64,000 bases of DNA from Rhizobiaceae bacterium (GTDB lineage: Bacteria > Pseudomonadota > Alphaproteobacteria > Rhizobiales > Rhizobiaceae). The DNA lies in assembly GCA_017644105.1 (NCBI GenBank), contig JAEPMD010000015.1, forward strand, positions 1 to 64,000, read 5' to 3'. Position 1 is the stretch's first letter. The number at the start of each line of letters is the position of its first letter. Under the pieces are notes generated by a model, which was not told the DNA's origin, ran no database searches, and saw only the letters and a program-made list of their open reading frames with translations. A program made the position numbers and the translations under genes. Shown in pieces: positions 53,905 through 63,224 of the stretch.

Positions 53905-55547
53905 CCACCTCCCCGATCGACTTACAAATCATGTGGAACCGACTGATCGCAGTTGTTGAAGAACAAGCAACAACATTGATTAGAACTGCGTTCTCTACCT
54001 CAGTGCGCGAAGCCGGGGATTTATCCGCTGGGCTTTTTGATCGACAGGGCCGTATGATGGCGCAGGCGGTCACCGGCACACCAGGGCATGTGAATGCCAT
54101 GGCCGAGAGCGTCACCCATTTTGCACGGCAGATCGGCCAGCAAAACATTTTCGAAGGCGATGTTTTCATCACCAATGATCCATGGTTGGGCACCGGCCAT
54201 CTTCACGACATCACCGTTGTATCGCCCACATTCAGAAATGGGGTTCATATTGGTTACTTTGCCTGCACTGCACATGTTGTTGATATCGGCGGGCGCGGGT
54301 TTGGGCCCGATGGTAACGAAGTCTATGAAGAAGGCCTGCTCATTCCAATTATGAAATTTGCCGAACGTGGGCAGGTTTCAGATATCCTCATTTCAATCGT
54401 GCGCGCCAATGTGCGCGAACCCGATCAGGTGGTCGGTGATTTTTACTCACTTGCAGCATGTAATGAAGCAGGTGATCGTCGCTTGCAAAGCATGATGGGT
54501 GAATTTGGCATTGATAATCTCGATGAGCTTTCAGACTTCATTATGGAAACCAGCCGCATTGCGACACGCAAAGCCATCGCAAAAGTGCCATCGGGAACAT
54601 ATACGCACGACATGCAAGTTGATGGCTATGACGCACCTGTGCAAATGGTTGTCGAACTCACCGTTGATGGCGATCAATTAAAGGCAGATTTTAACGGCAC
54701 GTCTGGCATGAGCCGCTTTGGGGTCAATGTCCCTGAAGTCTATACACGCGCTTATGCTTGTTATGGACTTAAATGTGCTATTGCACCCAATGTGCCCAAC
54801 AATACTGGCTCTTTAGAACCCTTTGAGATCACAGCGCCAGAAGGCTGCATATTAGAGGCAAAACGCCCTGCCCCTGTTTCAGTCAGACACGTGCTTGGCC
54901 ACCTAGTACCTGATGTTGTGCTCGGTGCACTTCACAAGGCTTTGCCAAACACGGTTCCCGCAGAAGGCGCAAGTGCGCTTTGGAATATCCAAATTTCCGC
55001 GCGACCAACCGATCCCAATTCTGGGCTCAAAAATGCCGAAGTGCTGATGTTCAATTCTGGTGGCACAGGCGCGCGACCTGCTGTTGATGGATTGTCAGCA
55101 ACCGCCTTTCCATCTGGCGTATCCACTATGAGTGTTGAAGCCACCGAACATGTGGGCCCGATAACTGTATGGCGCAAAGATTTTCGCCAAGGTTCTGGCG
55201 GTGCGGGCAAATATCGCGGCGGCTTAGGCCAAACCATCGAGATTGAACCACGCGAAGGCTATGATTTTTATTTCAATGCCACGTTTGATCGGGTTGAAAA
55301 TGCAGCGCGTGGCCGTGATGGCGGCCAAGCGGGAGAAGCCGGCAGCGTTGAACTCGCGGACGGAACAAAGCTGAAAAGCAAAGGCCGGCAGATCATCAAA
55401 AATGGTCAGCGATTAAAATTAAGCCTTCCTGGCGGCGGTGGATATGGCGATCCCGATGCACGCAGTGAAGAACAATTGACATCAGATATCGAGAACGGAT
55501 TTATCAGTCGCGAACAAGCGCAATCCGACTACGGCATCACATCATAA
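53901..55547 (+). CDS. Hydantoinase/oxoprolinase subunit B (HyuB family)
   Basis: A 548-residue hydantoinase B protein that overlaps the A gene by ATGA, so both are made together. LQIMWNRLIAVVEEQATTLIRTAFSTSVREAGDLSAGLFDRQGRMMAQA is the typical N-terminus and ITNDPWLGTGHLHDITVVSP with HVVDIGGRG supplies conserved Asp/His residues. It lies in the cytoplasm in complex with HyuA. The lengths of both subunits are normal for the family. Confidence 0.92.
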   Translation: MTTSPIDLQIMWNRLIAVVEEQATTLIRTAFSTSVREAGDLSAGLFDRQGRMMAQAVTGTPGHVNAMAESVTHFARQIGQQNIFEGDVFITNDPWLGTGHLHDITVVSPTFRNGVHIGYFACTAHVVDIGGRGFGPDGNEVYEEGLLIPIMKFAERGQVSDILISIVRANVREPDQVVGDFYSLAACNEAGDRRLQSMMGEFGIDNLDELSDFIMETSRIATRKAIAKVPSGTYTHDMQVDGYDAPVQMVVELTVDGDQLKADFNGTSGMSRFGVNVPEVYTRAYACYGLKCAIAPNVPNNTGSLEPFEITAPEGCILEAKRPAPVSVRHVLGHLVPDVVLGALHKALPNTVPAEGASALWNIQISARPTDPNSGLKNAEVLMFNSGGTGARPAVDGLSATAFPSGVSTMSVEATEHVGPITVWRKDFRQGSGGAGKYRGGLGQTIEIEPREGYDFYFNATFDRVENAARGRDGGQAGEAGSVELADGTKLKSKGRQIIKNGQRLKLSLPGGGGYGDPDARSEEQLTSDIENGFISREQAQSDYGITS

Positions 55548-55562
55548 GTGGAGACATCTATC

Positions 55563-56312
55563 ATGAATAAACCTCTTGCTCTGGTAACCGGAGCTGCGCA
55601 AGGAATTGGTTATGCTTGTGCCGAGGCACTGTTTGAAGATGGCGCTCGGGTCATCCTGTCTGACATCAACGCAGAAGGTGTGAAAGCTGCCGTTGAAAAA
55701 CTGGGCGGCGACAGCATCGGCATGGTTTGCGATATGGGCAATGCGGATGAGATCAATAAAATGTTTGACGAGATCGAAGCCAATCACGGTCCTGTTGAAA
55801 TTCTTGTCAACAATGCGGGCATCGCCATGCCAGGCGATTTTTTAGACACTCCGCTTGAGAATTTCCAAAAGGTGATTGATGTCAATCTCACTGGTGTTTT
55901 CCTCTCTATTCAGCGTGCTGCAAAAAAGATGGTGGAGCATAAGATTGAAGGTGCGATTGTGAACATGTCATCGATCAATGCGGTGGTTTCCATTCCTTCA
56001 ATACCAGCCTATTGCGCGTCCAAAGGCGGTGTGATGCAGCTCACCAAAGCAACATCACTTGCCCTTGCAAAACACAATATTCGTGTCAATGCCGTGGGCC
56101 CGGGCTCCATCGACACCGAAATGATGGCAGGTGTGAACGCAAATCCCGAAGCAATGAAAATGGTCATGTCCCGTACGCCGCTTCAACGCGTAGGAACCCC
56201 ACATGAGATTGCAGATGTCGTGGCGTTCTTGGCCAGCAAAAAAGCAAGCTATGTGACCGGCGAAACCATCTATGTCGATGGCGGTCGTATCGGCATGAAC
56301 TATACGTGTTGA
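55563..56312 (+). CDS. Short-chain dehydrogenase/reductase
   Basis: About 249 residues from ATG 55563, which has GGAGA upstream. TGAAQGIGYA (NAD(P)-binding), NNAGIAM, NMSSINAVVSIPSIPAYCASKGG (catalytic Ser, Tyr and Lys) and the ending SYVTGETIYVDGGRIG are those of 3-oxoacyl reductase-like SDRs. It lies 15 bases after hyuB. It probably oxidises a hydroxy intermediate to the oxo compound before CoA activation, but this is inference from operon order. Confidence 0.9.
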   Translation: MNKPLALVTGAAQGIGYACAEALFEDGARVILSDINAEGVKAAVEKLGGDSIGMVCDMGNADEINKMFDEIEANHGPVEILVNNAGIAMPGDFLDTPLENFQKVIDVNLTGVFLSIQRAAKKMVEHKIEGAIVNMSSINAVVSIPSIPAYCASKGGVMQLTKATSLALAKHNIRVNAVGPGSIDTEMMAGVNANPEAMKMVMSRTPLQRVGTPHEIADVVAFLASKKASYVTGETIYVDGGRIGMNYTC

Positions 56313-56320
56313 GGTGAGAC

Positions 56321-58240
56321 ATGACATCGCTTTATCACCAAACCTATGAAAATTGGCAAAAGGACCCGGGAGCTTTTTGGCAGGAAGCTGCCAAAGACAT
56401 TGACTGGATGAAACCAGCGGATCATGTTTTCAACCCAGACAATGGCGCTTATGGACGGTGGTTTGATGGCGCAACATGCAACACATGTTACAATTGCGTT
56501 GATCGACATCTTGAAGCAGGCCACGGTAGTCGGCTAGCCCTTATCCATGATAGCCCGGTCACCAACCAAGTTAGTCGCTATACTTTCGCCGAGCTTTATC
56601 AAAGGGTGAATGCGCTCGCATGTGTCATGCATGATCATGGCGTTCAAAAAGGCGACCGCGTCGTCATTTATATGCCGATGATCGCGGAAGCGATTTTTGC
56701 CATGCTCGCTTGCGCGCGATTAGGTGCCGTGCATTCAGTTGTGTTTGGCGGCTTTGCTGCACGAGAATTGGCGGTGCGCATTGATGACGCAAAACCGAAA
56801 TTCGTCATCTCCGCATCTTGTGGCATCGAACCAAATCGCGTGGTGGCTTATAAACCACTCTTGGATGAAGCGATCGAACTCGCAACGCATAAACCTGATC
56901 ACTGCCTCATTTTACAGCGTGAAAAATTAGAATGTGAGTTGGTCGATAGTCGAGACCTTGATTATCACGATCATGTTGGCAAAGCCTTAGATCAGCGCCG
57001 CATCATTGAATGCGCCGAGGTCGCAGCAACCGATCCACTCTATATTCTTTATACTTCGGGCACAACGGGCGAACCCAAGGGCGTGGTGCGGGATAATGGC
57101 GGCCACATGGTGGCGCTGAAATGGACCATGGAACACCATTATGGCGTCAAACCTGGCGAAGGTTTTTGGGCAGCAAGCGATGTCGGTTGGGTCGTTGGCC
57201 ATTCTTATATTTGCTATGGGCCCCTGCTCCATGGATGTGCAACCATTGTCTATGAAGGCAAACCGGTTGGCACGCCAGACGCTGGCGCTTTTTGGCGTGT
57301 CATTCAAGATCACAATGTTGCTGCGCTCTTTACCGCACCAACAGCCTTTCGTGCGATCAAAAAGGAAGATCCAAAAGGACAATTGATCAAACAATATGAT
57401 CTCAGCAATTTCAGAACATTGTTTCTTGCTGGTGAGCGATCAGACCCAGCAACAATTGAATGGGCACAGGAGCATTTAGGATGCCCTGTTATTGACCATT
57501 GGTGGCAAACTGAAACGGGTTGGCCCATGTCCGGTAATGCCGTGGGCCTTGGTGCACTTCCGATTAAACTTGGATCACCCGGCGTTCCCATGCCAGGATA
57601 TGACATCCAGGTGCTTGATGATGATGGTCATCCGGTTAAGCCCGGAACCCTAGGCAACATTGTCTGCAAACTTCCTCTTCCGCCATCTGGCTTCCCCACT
57701 CTGTGGAACGCAGAGCAAAGATTTCACGATGCTTATCTGAGTGAATTTCCCGGCTATTACGCAACGTCAGATGCAGGGATCATTGATGAAGATGGATATG
57801 TCTTCATCATGGCACGCACGGATGACATAATTAATGTTGCTGGCCACCGGCTGTCGACCGGCGCCATGGAAGAAGTTTTGTCTAGCCACGCTAATATCGC
57901 AGAATGCGCCGTGATTGGCATGGCGGACGCAATGAAAGGCCAAATTCCAGTTGGCTTTTATGTCGTCAATGATGGCGTGGATTTCGAACCTGCAGATCTT
58001 GAAAAAGAGCTTATTCAATTGGTGCGTGCTAAGATTGGGCCCGTCGCGGCATTTAAAACAGCGATTGGCATTGAGCGCCTTCCCAAAACACGTTCTGGAA
58101 AAGTCCTCCGCGGAACGATGCAAAAAATTGCTGATCAAGCAGATTGGAAGATGCCTGCGGCGATCGATGATCCACTAATCTTGGATGAGATCAAAGCAGC
58201 CCTCATCAAAAAAGGCATATTAGAAAAGGAAGCATCATGA
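56321..58240 (+). CDS. Acyl-CoA synthetase, propionyl-CoA synthetase (PrpE)-like
   Basis: A 639-residue AMP-forming ligase. [23 protein letters not shown] at residues 50-72, [24 protein letters not shown] (P-loop with the RDNGGH motif typical of PrpE), [12 protein letters not shown], and [10 protein letters not shown] with the catalytic lysine. [17 protein letters not shown] is also PrpE-like. It activates a short acid (propionate, acetate or a related acid) to its CoA ester. Its place in an operon with an amine oxidase and hydantoinase suggests a specialised acid is the real substrate. Confidence 0.9.
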   Translation: MTSLYHQTYENWQKDPGAFWQEAAKDIDWMKPADHVFNPDNGAYGRWFDGATCNTCYNCVDRHLEAGHGSRLALIHDSPVTNQVSRYTFAELYQRVNALACVMHDHGVQKGDRVVIYMPMIAEAIFAMLACARLGAVHSVVFGGFAARELAVRIDDAKPKFVISASCGIEPNRVVAYKPLLDEAIELATHKPDHCLILQREKLECELVDSRDLDYHDHVGKALDQRRIIECAEVAATDPLYILYTSGTTGEPKGVVRDNGGHMVALKWTMEHHYGVKPGEGFWAASDVGWVVGHSYICYGPLLHGCATIVYEGKPVGTPDAGAFWRVIQDHNVAALFTAPTAFRAIKKEDPKGQLIKQYDLSNFRTLFLAGERSDPATIEWAQEHLGCPVIDHWWQTETGWPMSGNAVGLGALPIKLGSPGVPMPGYDIQVLDDDGHPVKPGTLGNIVCKLPLPPSGFPTLWNAEQRFHDAYLSEFPGYYATSDAGIIDEDGYVFIMARTDDIINVAGHRLSTGAMEEVLSSHANIAECAVIGMADAMKGQIPVGFYVVNDGVDFEPADLEKELIQLVRAKIGPVAAFKTAIGIERLPKTRSGKVLRGTMQKIADQADWKMPAAIDDPLILDEIKAALIKKGILEKEAS

Positions 58241-58596
58241 TTGAACGCGTGGAAACCGGCGAACGCATGAGCAAAATCGTCAAGCATGATGGTGTTGTTT
58301 ATCTATGCGGACAGGTTGGCGCTGGTGAAAGCGTGGCCGAACAAACCACAGATTGCTTGTCGCGCATTGATCACCTGCTTGACCAAGCGGGATCGGATAA
58401 GGAGCACATTCTGCAAGCTATCATCTGGATATCTGACATGTCTTACTTCGCCGAAATGAACGCGGTGTGGGACAATTGGGTTCCAAACAGCCATGCGCCA
58501 GCGCGCGCGTGTGGCGAAGCAAAACTCGCAAGAGATGTGTTGAAAGTAGAGATCATCATCACAGCAGCAATCAAACAAGAAGGGGAACAAAAATGA
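58237..58596 (+). CDS. RidA-family protein (reactive imine deaminase)
   Basis: A 119-residue RidA/YjgF-like protein. [18 protein letters not shown], the internal [21 protein letters not shown] and [21 protein letters not shown], where the conserved Arg binds the imine acid, are all present. It hydrolyses reactive 2-imino acids formed by amine or amino acid oxidation, which fits the flavin oxidase at the head of the operon. It overlaps the ligase gene and the ABC ATPase gene by ATGA on each side. Confidence 0.88.
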   Translation: MIERVETGERMSKIVKHDGVVYLCGQVGAGESVAEQTTDCLSRIDHLLDQAGSDKEHILQAIIWISDMSYFAEMNAVWDNWVPNSHAPARACGEAKLARDVLKVEIIITAAIKQEGEQK

Positions 58597-59336
58597 CAAG
58601 CCATCCAGCCGTTTTGATGCGCAATGTGAATAAATATTATGGCACATTTCACGCACTTAAAGACATCAATTTAAGCGTCGCAAAGGGCGAAAAGATTGTT
58701 GTTTGCGGACCATCTGGATCCGGCAAGTCAACAATGATCAGAACCATCAATCAGCTTGAAGTTCATCAAGCTGGGGAGATTGAGATTGATGGGGATATGA
58801 TCAGTGCCGATGCACCCAATATCGACGAATTAAGACGTGAAGTTGGCATGGTGTTTCAGCATTTTAATCTCTTTCCGCATTTAACTATTTTGGAAAACTG
58901 CACTTTAGCACCCATGCTGGCACGAGGCATTCCACAGGCAGAGGCTGAAGAAACTGCGATGGGATATCTCAAAAAGGTGCAAATTGCAGAACAAGCACCT
59001 AAATATCCAGGACAATTATCCGGCGGCCAGCAACAACGTGTGGCCATTGCCCGCGCGCTTTGCATGAAGCCAGACATCCTATTATTTGACGAACCGACTT
59101 CCGCGCTTGACCCTGAGATGATTGGGGAAGTATTGGATGTCATGGTCACATTGGCCGAAGAAGGTATGACGATGATTTGCGTAACTCATGAAATGGGATT
59201 TGCACGCAAAGTGGCAGACCGCGTGATCTTTATGGAAGCAGGCGAAATCATCGAAGAAAATGATCCTGAGAGTTTCTTTAACGCGCCAGCCAGCGAACGC
59301 ACACGCAGTTTCCTGGATCAGGTTCTTACGCATTAA
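58593..59336 (+). CDS. Amino acid ABC transporter ATP-binding protein (AapP/GlnQ-like)
   Basis: About 247 residues. [18 protein letters not shown] (Walker A), the Q-loop [27 protein letters not shown] signature and [15 protein letters not shown] (Walker B) are complete, as is the switch His in VTHEM. It matches the polar amino acid uptake ATPase family. ATG 58593 overlaps the RidA stop and has AGGGGA upstream. No permease lies in this operon. The aapJQM-like operon at 40669-43993 lacks an ATPase, so this is probably its partner. Confidence 0.88.
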   Translation: MTSHPAVLMRNVNKYYGTFHALKDINLSVAKGEKIVVCGPSGSGKSTMIRTINQLEVHQAGEIEIDGDMISADAPNIDELRREVGMVFQHFNLFPHLTILENCTLAPMLARGIPQAEAEETAMGYLKKVQIAEQAPKYPGQLSGGQQQRVAIARALCMKPDILLFDEPTSALDPEMIGEVLDVMVTLAEEGMTMICVTHEMGFARKVADRVIFMEAGEIIEENDPESFFNAPASERTRSFLDQVLTH

Positions 59337-59704
59337 AAACATCTCATTTTAGTCAATTAAACACAGAAGTTTTTTAAAAAATGACTAATATTTAGCACAA
59401 ATACAATCTTTAGTGGTGAATTTTTAACCAGCTATGATTTAATCAAAATCTCTGAAAAGTATTACTAAAATGAAGAATAATACAGAAATATAAGAATTTT
59501 AGAATTGTAATTAGTAAGAAATAGCGGGATTGAAAATAAACGAAAAAAATTGGATCGCGTTTAACAGCGATACATAAAAATATTTTCTAGTAGCTAGTTT
59601 TTATGCAATCGACTTAAAGTTGTGCATTCAAAAGAATAATTATCAAACCTACCAATGTTTTTGTTGCAACCTTGAGTGAATTGATAGCACAATTCAATCA
59701 TCAA
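59337..59704. other. AT-rich intergenic region without a visible gene
   Basis: About 370 bases, strongly AT-rich, with no convincing coding frame or RNA gene. I see no clear terminator hairpin for the preceding operon. Confidence 0.5.
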
Positions 59705-59729
59705 TTGATATCCTAATCTTGGATATCAA
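59705..59729. promoter_or_regulatory. Perfect inverted repeat TTGATATCC-TAATCTT-GGATATCAA
   Basis: Exact 9-base arms with a 7-base spacer, 25 bases upstream of the start of the small secreted protein gene. The size and position fit a homodimeric repressor operator. No regulator gene is adjacent, and no second copy was noticed. Confidence 0.5.
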
Positions 59730-59753
59730 AACCAAATGTTGCGGGGTTGTGAA

Positions 59754-60161
59754 ATGCGTATTCAAATTCTCAATTTATTTTTCAAACAATCAATTATTGC
59801 AATTGTTATTTCTACATTCTTCTTTCCGATCAATATCGCTAAATCGTTTGCAGATACTCCCATTTCTGCATCAGAACTCTACGCCAGCTTGGAGGGGCGT
59901 TCTTGGCTTTGGAAAGCAAAGGGACTAGGGGCAGGCATATATTTTGGCCCAAATGGTACCGGCACGATGTCAGTGAATGGTGAGGTCACCAAAATTCGCT
60001 GGTCAACTCAAAATGGTAAAGTATGTTACATTGAGGAAGAAAGGTCGTGTTGGTTTGTCTATAAAATTGAAGACGAATATTACTCTAGGCCAGCCGCCGG
60101 TGGACGGGCATATAAATGGCATCCTCGGCGCTCAACGCGAAAAGGCAATCAAGTATTCTAA
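59754..60161 (+). CDS. Small secreted protein, DUF995-like
   Basis: About 135 residues from ATG 59754. An N-terminal hydrophobic stretch (IIAIVISTFFFPINIAKSFA) serves as signal peptide, and the mature part has LEGRSWLWKAKGLGAGIYFGPNGTGTMSV followed by KIRWSTQNGKVCYIEEERSCWFVYKI, with two cysteines that could be paired. It resembles DUF995-type exported proteins of alphaproteobacteria, but I am only moderately sure. The function is unknown. It is convergent with the maiA-like gene. Confidence 0.6.
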   Translation: MRIQILNLFFKQSIIAIVISTFFFPINIAKSFADTPISASELYASLEGRSWLWKAKGLGAGIYFGPNGTGTMSVNGEVTKIRWSTQNGKVCYIEEERSCWFVYKIEDEYYSRPAAGGRAYKWHPRRSTRKGNQVF

Positions 60162-60177
60162 GTTTTTTCAAACACAA

Positions 60178-60792
60178 TTATTCCGGTTTGGCATTTTGAA
60201 ATGCAGGAAGTTCTTCACATAGTCGTTCGACAGTACAAATGCGCTTAAGGTCTGAGTAATCGACTTTCCAGCGGTGCGCATTGTATAGCTGCGGAATGAG
60301 ACAGATATCTGCAAGACCAGGCGTATCGCCAGAGCAAAATGTCTTGTTATTTGAACTTTCCAGCAGCTTTTCGAATGCCGCCAATCCAGGTCGGATAAAG
60401 TGATGCATCCATTCGGTCCGTGCGGGATCCTGCCCACCCGTTGCATGACGCATCACTGATAAATTGCAGATTGGGTGCACGTCAACGGCTATAGAATAAG
60501 CAAGCGCTCGGCTGATCGCCTTTTCTTTCGGATCTGAAGGTAACAGACCAAGACCGCGCGTATCATTTAAATATTCCAATATCGCCAGTGACTGCGTTAG
60601 ACGTATTCCATCGATATCCAGCACCGGCACCAAACCTTGCGGATTTCGTTCAAGATGGGCATCTGACTTTTGGTCCCCATCGAGCAGGTTGACATTGACA
60701 GTTTCAAAATCTATACCCGCCAAATGAAGCGCAATCCGCACCCGATAAGAGGCCGAGGATTTTGGATAGTCATAAAGCGTGACCGCTGCCAT
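60178..60792 (-). CDS. maiA: Maleylacetoacetate isomerase
   Basis: A 204-residue zeta-class GST. YDYPKSSASYRVRIALHLAGIDFETVNVNLLDG contains SSxxYRVRIAL, the family's glutathione and active-site motif, and NPQGLVPVLDIDGIRLTQSLAILEYLNDT follows. It converts maleylacetoacetate to fumarylacetoacetate, the fifth step of tyrosine breakdown. It is the last gene of the leftward hppD-hmgA-fahA-maiA set, 21 bases after fahA. Confidence 0.9.
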   Translation of the reverse strand: MAAVTLYDYPKSSASYRVRIALHLAGIDFETVNVNLLDGDQKSDAHLERNPQGLVPVLDIDGIRLTQSLAILEYLNDTRGLGLLPSDPKEKAISRALAYSIAVDVHPICNLSVMRHATGGQDPARTEWMHHFIRPGLAAFEKLLESSNNKTFCSGDTPGLADICLIPQLYNAHRWKVDYSDLKRICTVERLCEELPAFQNAKPE

Positions 60793-60813
60793 GATAAACC
60801 TTAATAACTTCGA

Positions 60814-61821
60814 TCAGATCTTTTGAACCTGCTGCTCAATCTTGCCAAAAATACTATGCCCGTCAGCATCCTTCATCTCTATTGAAACCTGATCACCAAA
60901 TCGCATAAATGATGTAGTGGGCTTTCCATCTGCAATGGTTTCAATCATCCGAATTTCGGCGATGCAAGAATAGCCAACACCACCCTCCTCGATCGACTTG
61001 CTTGGCGCGCCATCGACTTTATTCGAAACCGTCCCTGAACCAATAATAGCACCAGCGCGCAACGGCCGCGTTTTCGCGGCATGAGCAACCAATTCGCCAA
61101 AGTCAAAGGTCATATCGATACCCGCATTGGCCTTACCAAACGGCTGACCATTATATTCGACCAACAATGGAAGATGCACTTTTCCATCGCGCCACTCATC
61201 TCCCAATTCATCTGGCGTCACGGCAACGGGAGAAAATGCAGAGGATGGTTTGGATTGAAAAAAACCAAAGCCTTTGGCGAGCTCTGCCGGGATCAACCCC
61301 CGTAACGACACATCATTAACCAACATAATGAGACTAACGGCAGAAAGCGCTTCTTCACGACTTGCACCCATTCCAACATCATCAACAATAACGGCAACCT
61401 CACCTTCCATATCGACACCATAAGCTTCGTCTGCAGCGAGAATAGGTTCACGTGGTGCTAAGAAAGCATCTGACCCGCCCTGATACATCAATGGATCTGT
61501 GTAAAAGCTCGCTGGCACTTCAGCGCCACGTGCTTTTCTAACTAATTCCACGTGGTTGATATAAGCAGAACCATCAGCCCATTGATAAGCTCTGGGTAAC
61601 GGAGATAATGCGTTACGTTCATGAAATCTTTGCTCAGGTTGCGAGCCTGTTTCTAATGTCTCAGAAACACGTTCCAGCCGCGGCGCCACATTGGCCCAAT
61701 CATCTAGCGCTGCCTGCATTGTCGGCGCGATATGCCCGACCGCTGTACATTTTGTCAGATCTTTTGACACGACAACAAGCACACCATCACGCGTGCCATT
61801 ATCAAGTGTTGCTAATTTCAT
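60814..61821 (-). CDS. fahA: Fumarylacetoacetate hydrolase
   Basis: A 335-residue FAH-family hydrolase that cleaves fumarylacetoacetate to fumarate and acetoacetate. DMEGEVAVIVDDVGMG (metal-binding Glu and Asp), NDVSLRGL, FGFFQSKPSSAFSPVAVTPDEL and GAIIGSGTVSN are conserved. It is slightly shorter than the eukaryotic enzyme and typical for proteobacterial versions. It lies 47 bases after hmgA on the same strand. Confidence 0.9.
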   Translation of the reverse strand: MKLATLDNGTRDGVLVVVSKDLTKCTAVGHIAPTMQAALDDWANVAPRLERVSETLETGSQPEQRFHERNALSPLPRAYQWADGSAYINHVELVRKARGAEVPASFYTDPLMYQGGSDAFLAPREPILAADEAYGVDMEGEVAVIVDDVGMGASREEALSAVSLIMLVNDVSLRGLIPAELAKGFGFFQSKPSSAFSPVAVTPDELGDEWRDGKVHLPLLVEYNGQPFGKANAGIDMTFDFGELVAHAAKTRPLRAGAIIGSGTVSNKVDGAPSKSIEEGGVGYSCIAEIRMIETIADGKPTTSFMRFGDQVSIEMKDADGHSIFGKIEQQVQKI

Positions 61822-61868
61822 TTCGGTACTTTCTTAATACTCAATTGCCCAATTATGTTTGACTACAC

Positions 61869-63224
61869 TCATTTGGGACCCGGCGTGCCATCAAATTTCT
61901 TTTCAATATCGATCCAACAGTCGATATAATCGTCCTGTAAGGGCGCTTCTTTTGCAGCAAAACGAGTAAGATGCTGTGGGAAGCGTGTTTCAAACATAAA
62001 CGACATCGTATCACCTAGCTTTTCAGGTGCAAGCTCGGCATTGCTGGCACCTTCAAACGCTGTTTTGTCAGGACCATGCGGCAACATCATATTATGAAGC
62101 GACATTCCACCAGGCGAAAAACCATTGGGTTTCGCATCATACACCCCATGAATATTACCCATAAGTTCGGACATCACGTTCTTATGATACCAAGGCGGAC
62201 GGAAAGTATCTTCCGCCACCATCCAGCGATCTCGGAACAATACAAAATCGATATTGGCTGTACCGGCTTGCCCAGATGGTGCTGTTAGCACGGTAAATAT
62301 TGACGGGTCAGGATGATCAAATAATACCGCGCCGACCGGGCAATAGGTTCTCAAATCATATTTGCAAGGCGCGTAATTACCGTGCCAGGCGACGACATCA
62401 AGCGGTGAGTGATCAATCTTAGTCTCATGAAACTGTCCACACCATTTCACAGTGACTTTGCTCGGGGCATCTCTATCTTCAAATGCCGCAACAGGTGTTT
62501 TAAAATCACGCCGATTGGCCATGCAATTGGCTCCGATAGGACCACGTGATGGCAGCTCAAATTTTTGTCCATAATTTTCACAAACAAAGCCGCGACACGG
62601 ACCATCTATAACCTCAACGCGGTAAACCAAACCACGCGGAATAATCGCGATCTCTTGTGGATCAAGATCAATCACACCCAACTCTGTGCAAAACCTAAGC
62701 TTGCCTTCCTGTGGCACAACCAGAAGCTCAGAATCTGCGGAGTAAAAATATTCATCCACCATAGATTGGGTCACAAGATAAATATGGCTGGCCATGCCAA
62801 TCTGCGTATTCACATCTCCAGCCGTCGTCATTGTGTGCATGCCGGATAGCCAGGTTAGCTTATCTTCGGAATGCGGAATAGGATCCCATCGATATTGACC
62901 CAGTGAGACAATATCAGGATCGATATTTGGCGCCGATTGCCAATAAGGCAATTCGGTCTTGGTAAATTTGTGCGTATGCTTGACCGACGGCCTTATGCGG
63001 TAACACCACGTACGTTCGTTTTGATGGCTAGGCGCTGTAAAGGCTGTGCCTGACAGCTGCTCACCATAAAGACCATAGTTACATTTTTGTGGGCTATTCA
63101 TCCCTTGCGGCAAAGCATCCGGCAAAGCTTCTGTTTCAAAGTCATTACCAAATCCTGGCATATAACCTTTATGCGCCCCATCCACCGATGGCGCAAAGGT
63201 CAATGTCGAAAACTTTGATGTCAT
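61869..63224 (-). CDS. hmgA: Homogentisate 1,2-dioxygenase
   Basis: A 451-residue non-haem Fe(II) dioxygenase that opens the ring of homogentisate to maleylacetoacetate. [26 protein letters not shown] at the N-terminus, [42 protein letters not shown] (iron-binding His and Glu) and [12 protein letters not shown] (iron His) are all present. Its start overlaps the hppD stop as TAATG, so the two are translationally coupled. Confidence 0.95.
   Translation of the reverse strand: MTSKFSTLTFAPSVDGAHKGYMPGFGNDFETEALPDALPQGMNSPQKCNYGLYGEQLSGTAFTAPSHQNERTWCYRIRPSVKHTHKFTKTELPYWQSAPNIDPDIVSLGQYRWDPIPHSEDKLTWLSGMHTMTTAGDVNTQIGMASHIYLVTQSMVDEYFYSADSELLVVPQEGKLRFCTELGVIDLDPQEIAIIPRGLVYRVEVIDGPCRGFVCENYGQKFELPSRGPIGANCMANRRDFKTPVAAFEDRDAPSKVTVKWCGQFHETKIDHSPLDVVAWHGNYAPCKYDLRTYCPVGAVLFDHPDPSIFTVLTAPSGQAGTANIDFVLFRDRWMVAEDTFRPPWYHKNVMSELMGNIHGVYDAKPNGFSPGGMSLHNMMLPHGPDKTAFEGASNAELAPEKLGDTMSFMFETRFPQHLTRFAAKEAPLQDDYIDCWIDIEKKFDGTPGPK

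Noticed and set aside
59337-59753. A small RNA or gene in the AT-rich gap
   Set aside because: No consistent promoter-terminator pair or coding frame could be recognised; only the inverted repeat stands out.
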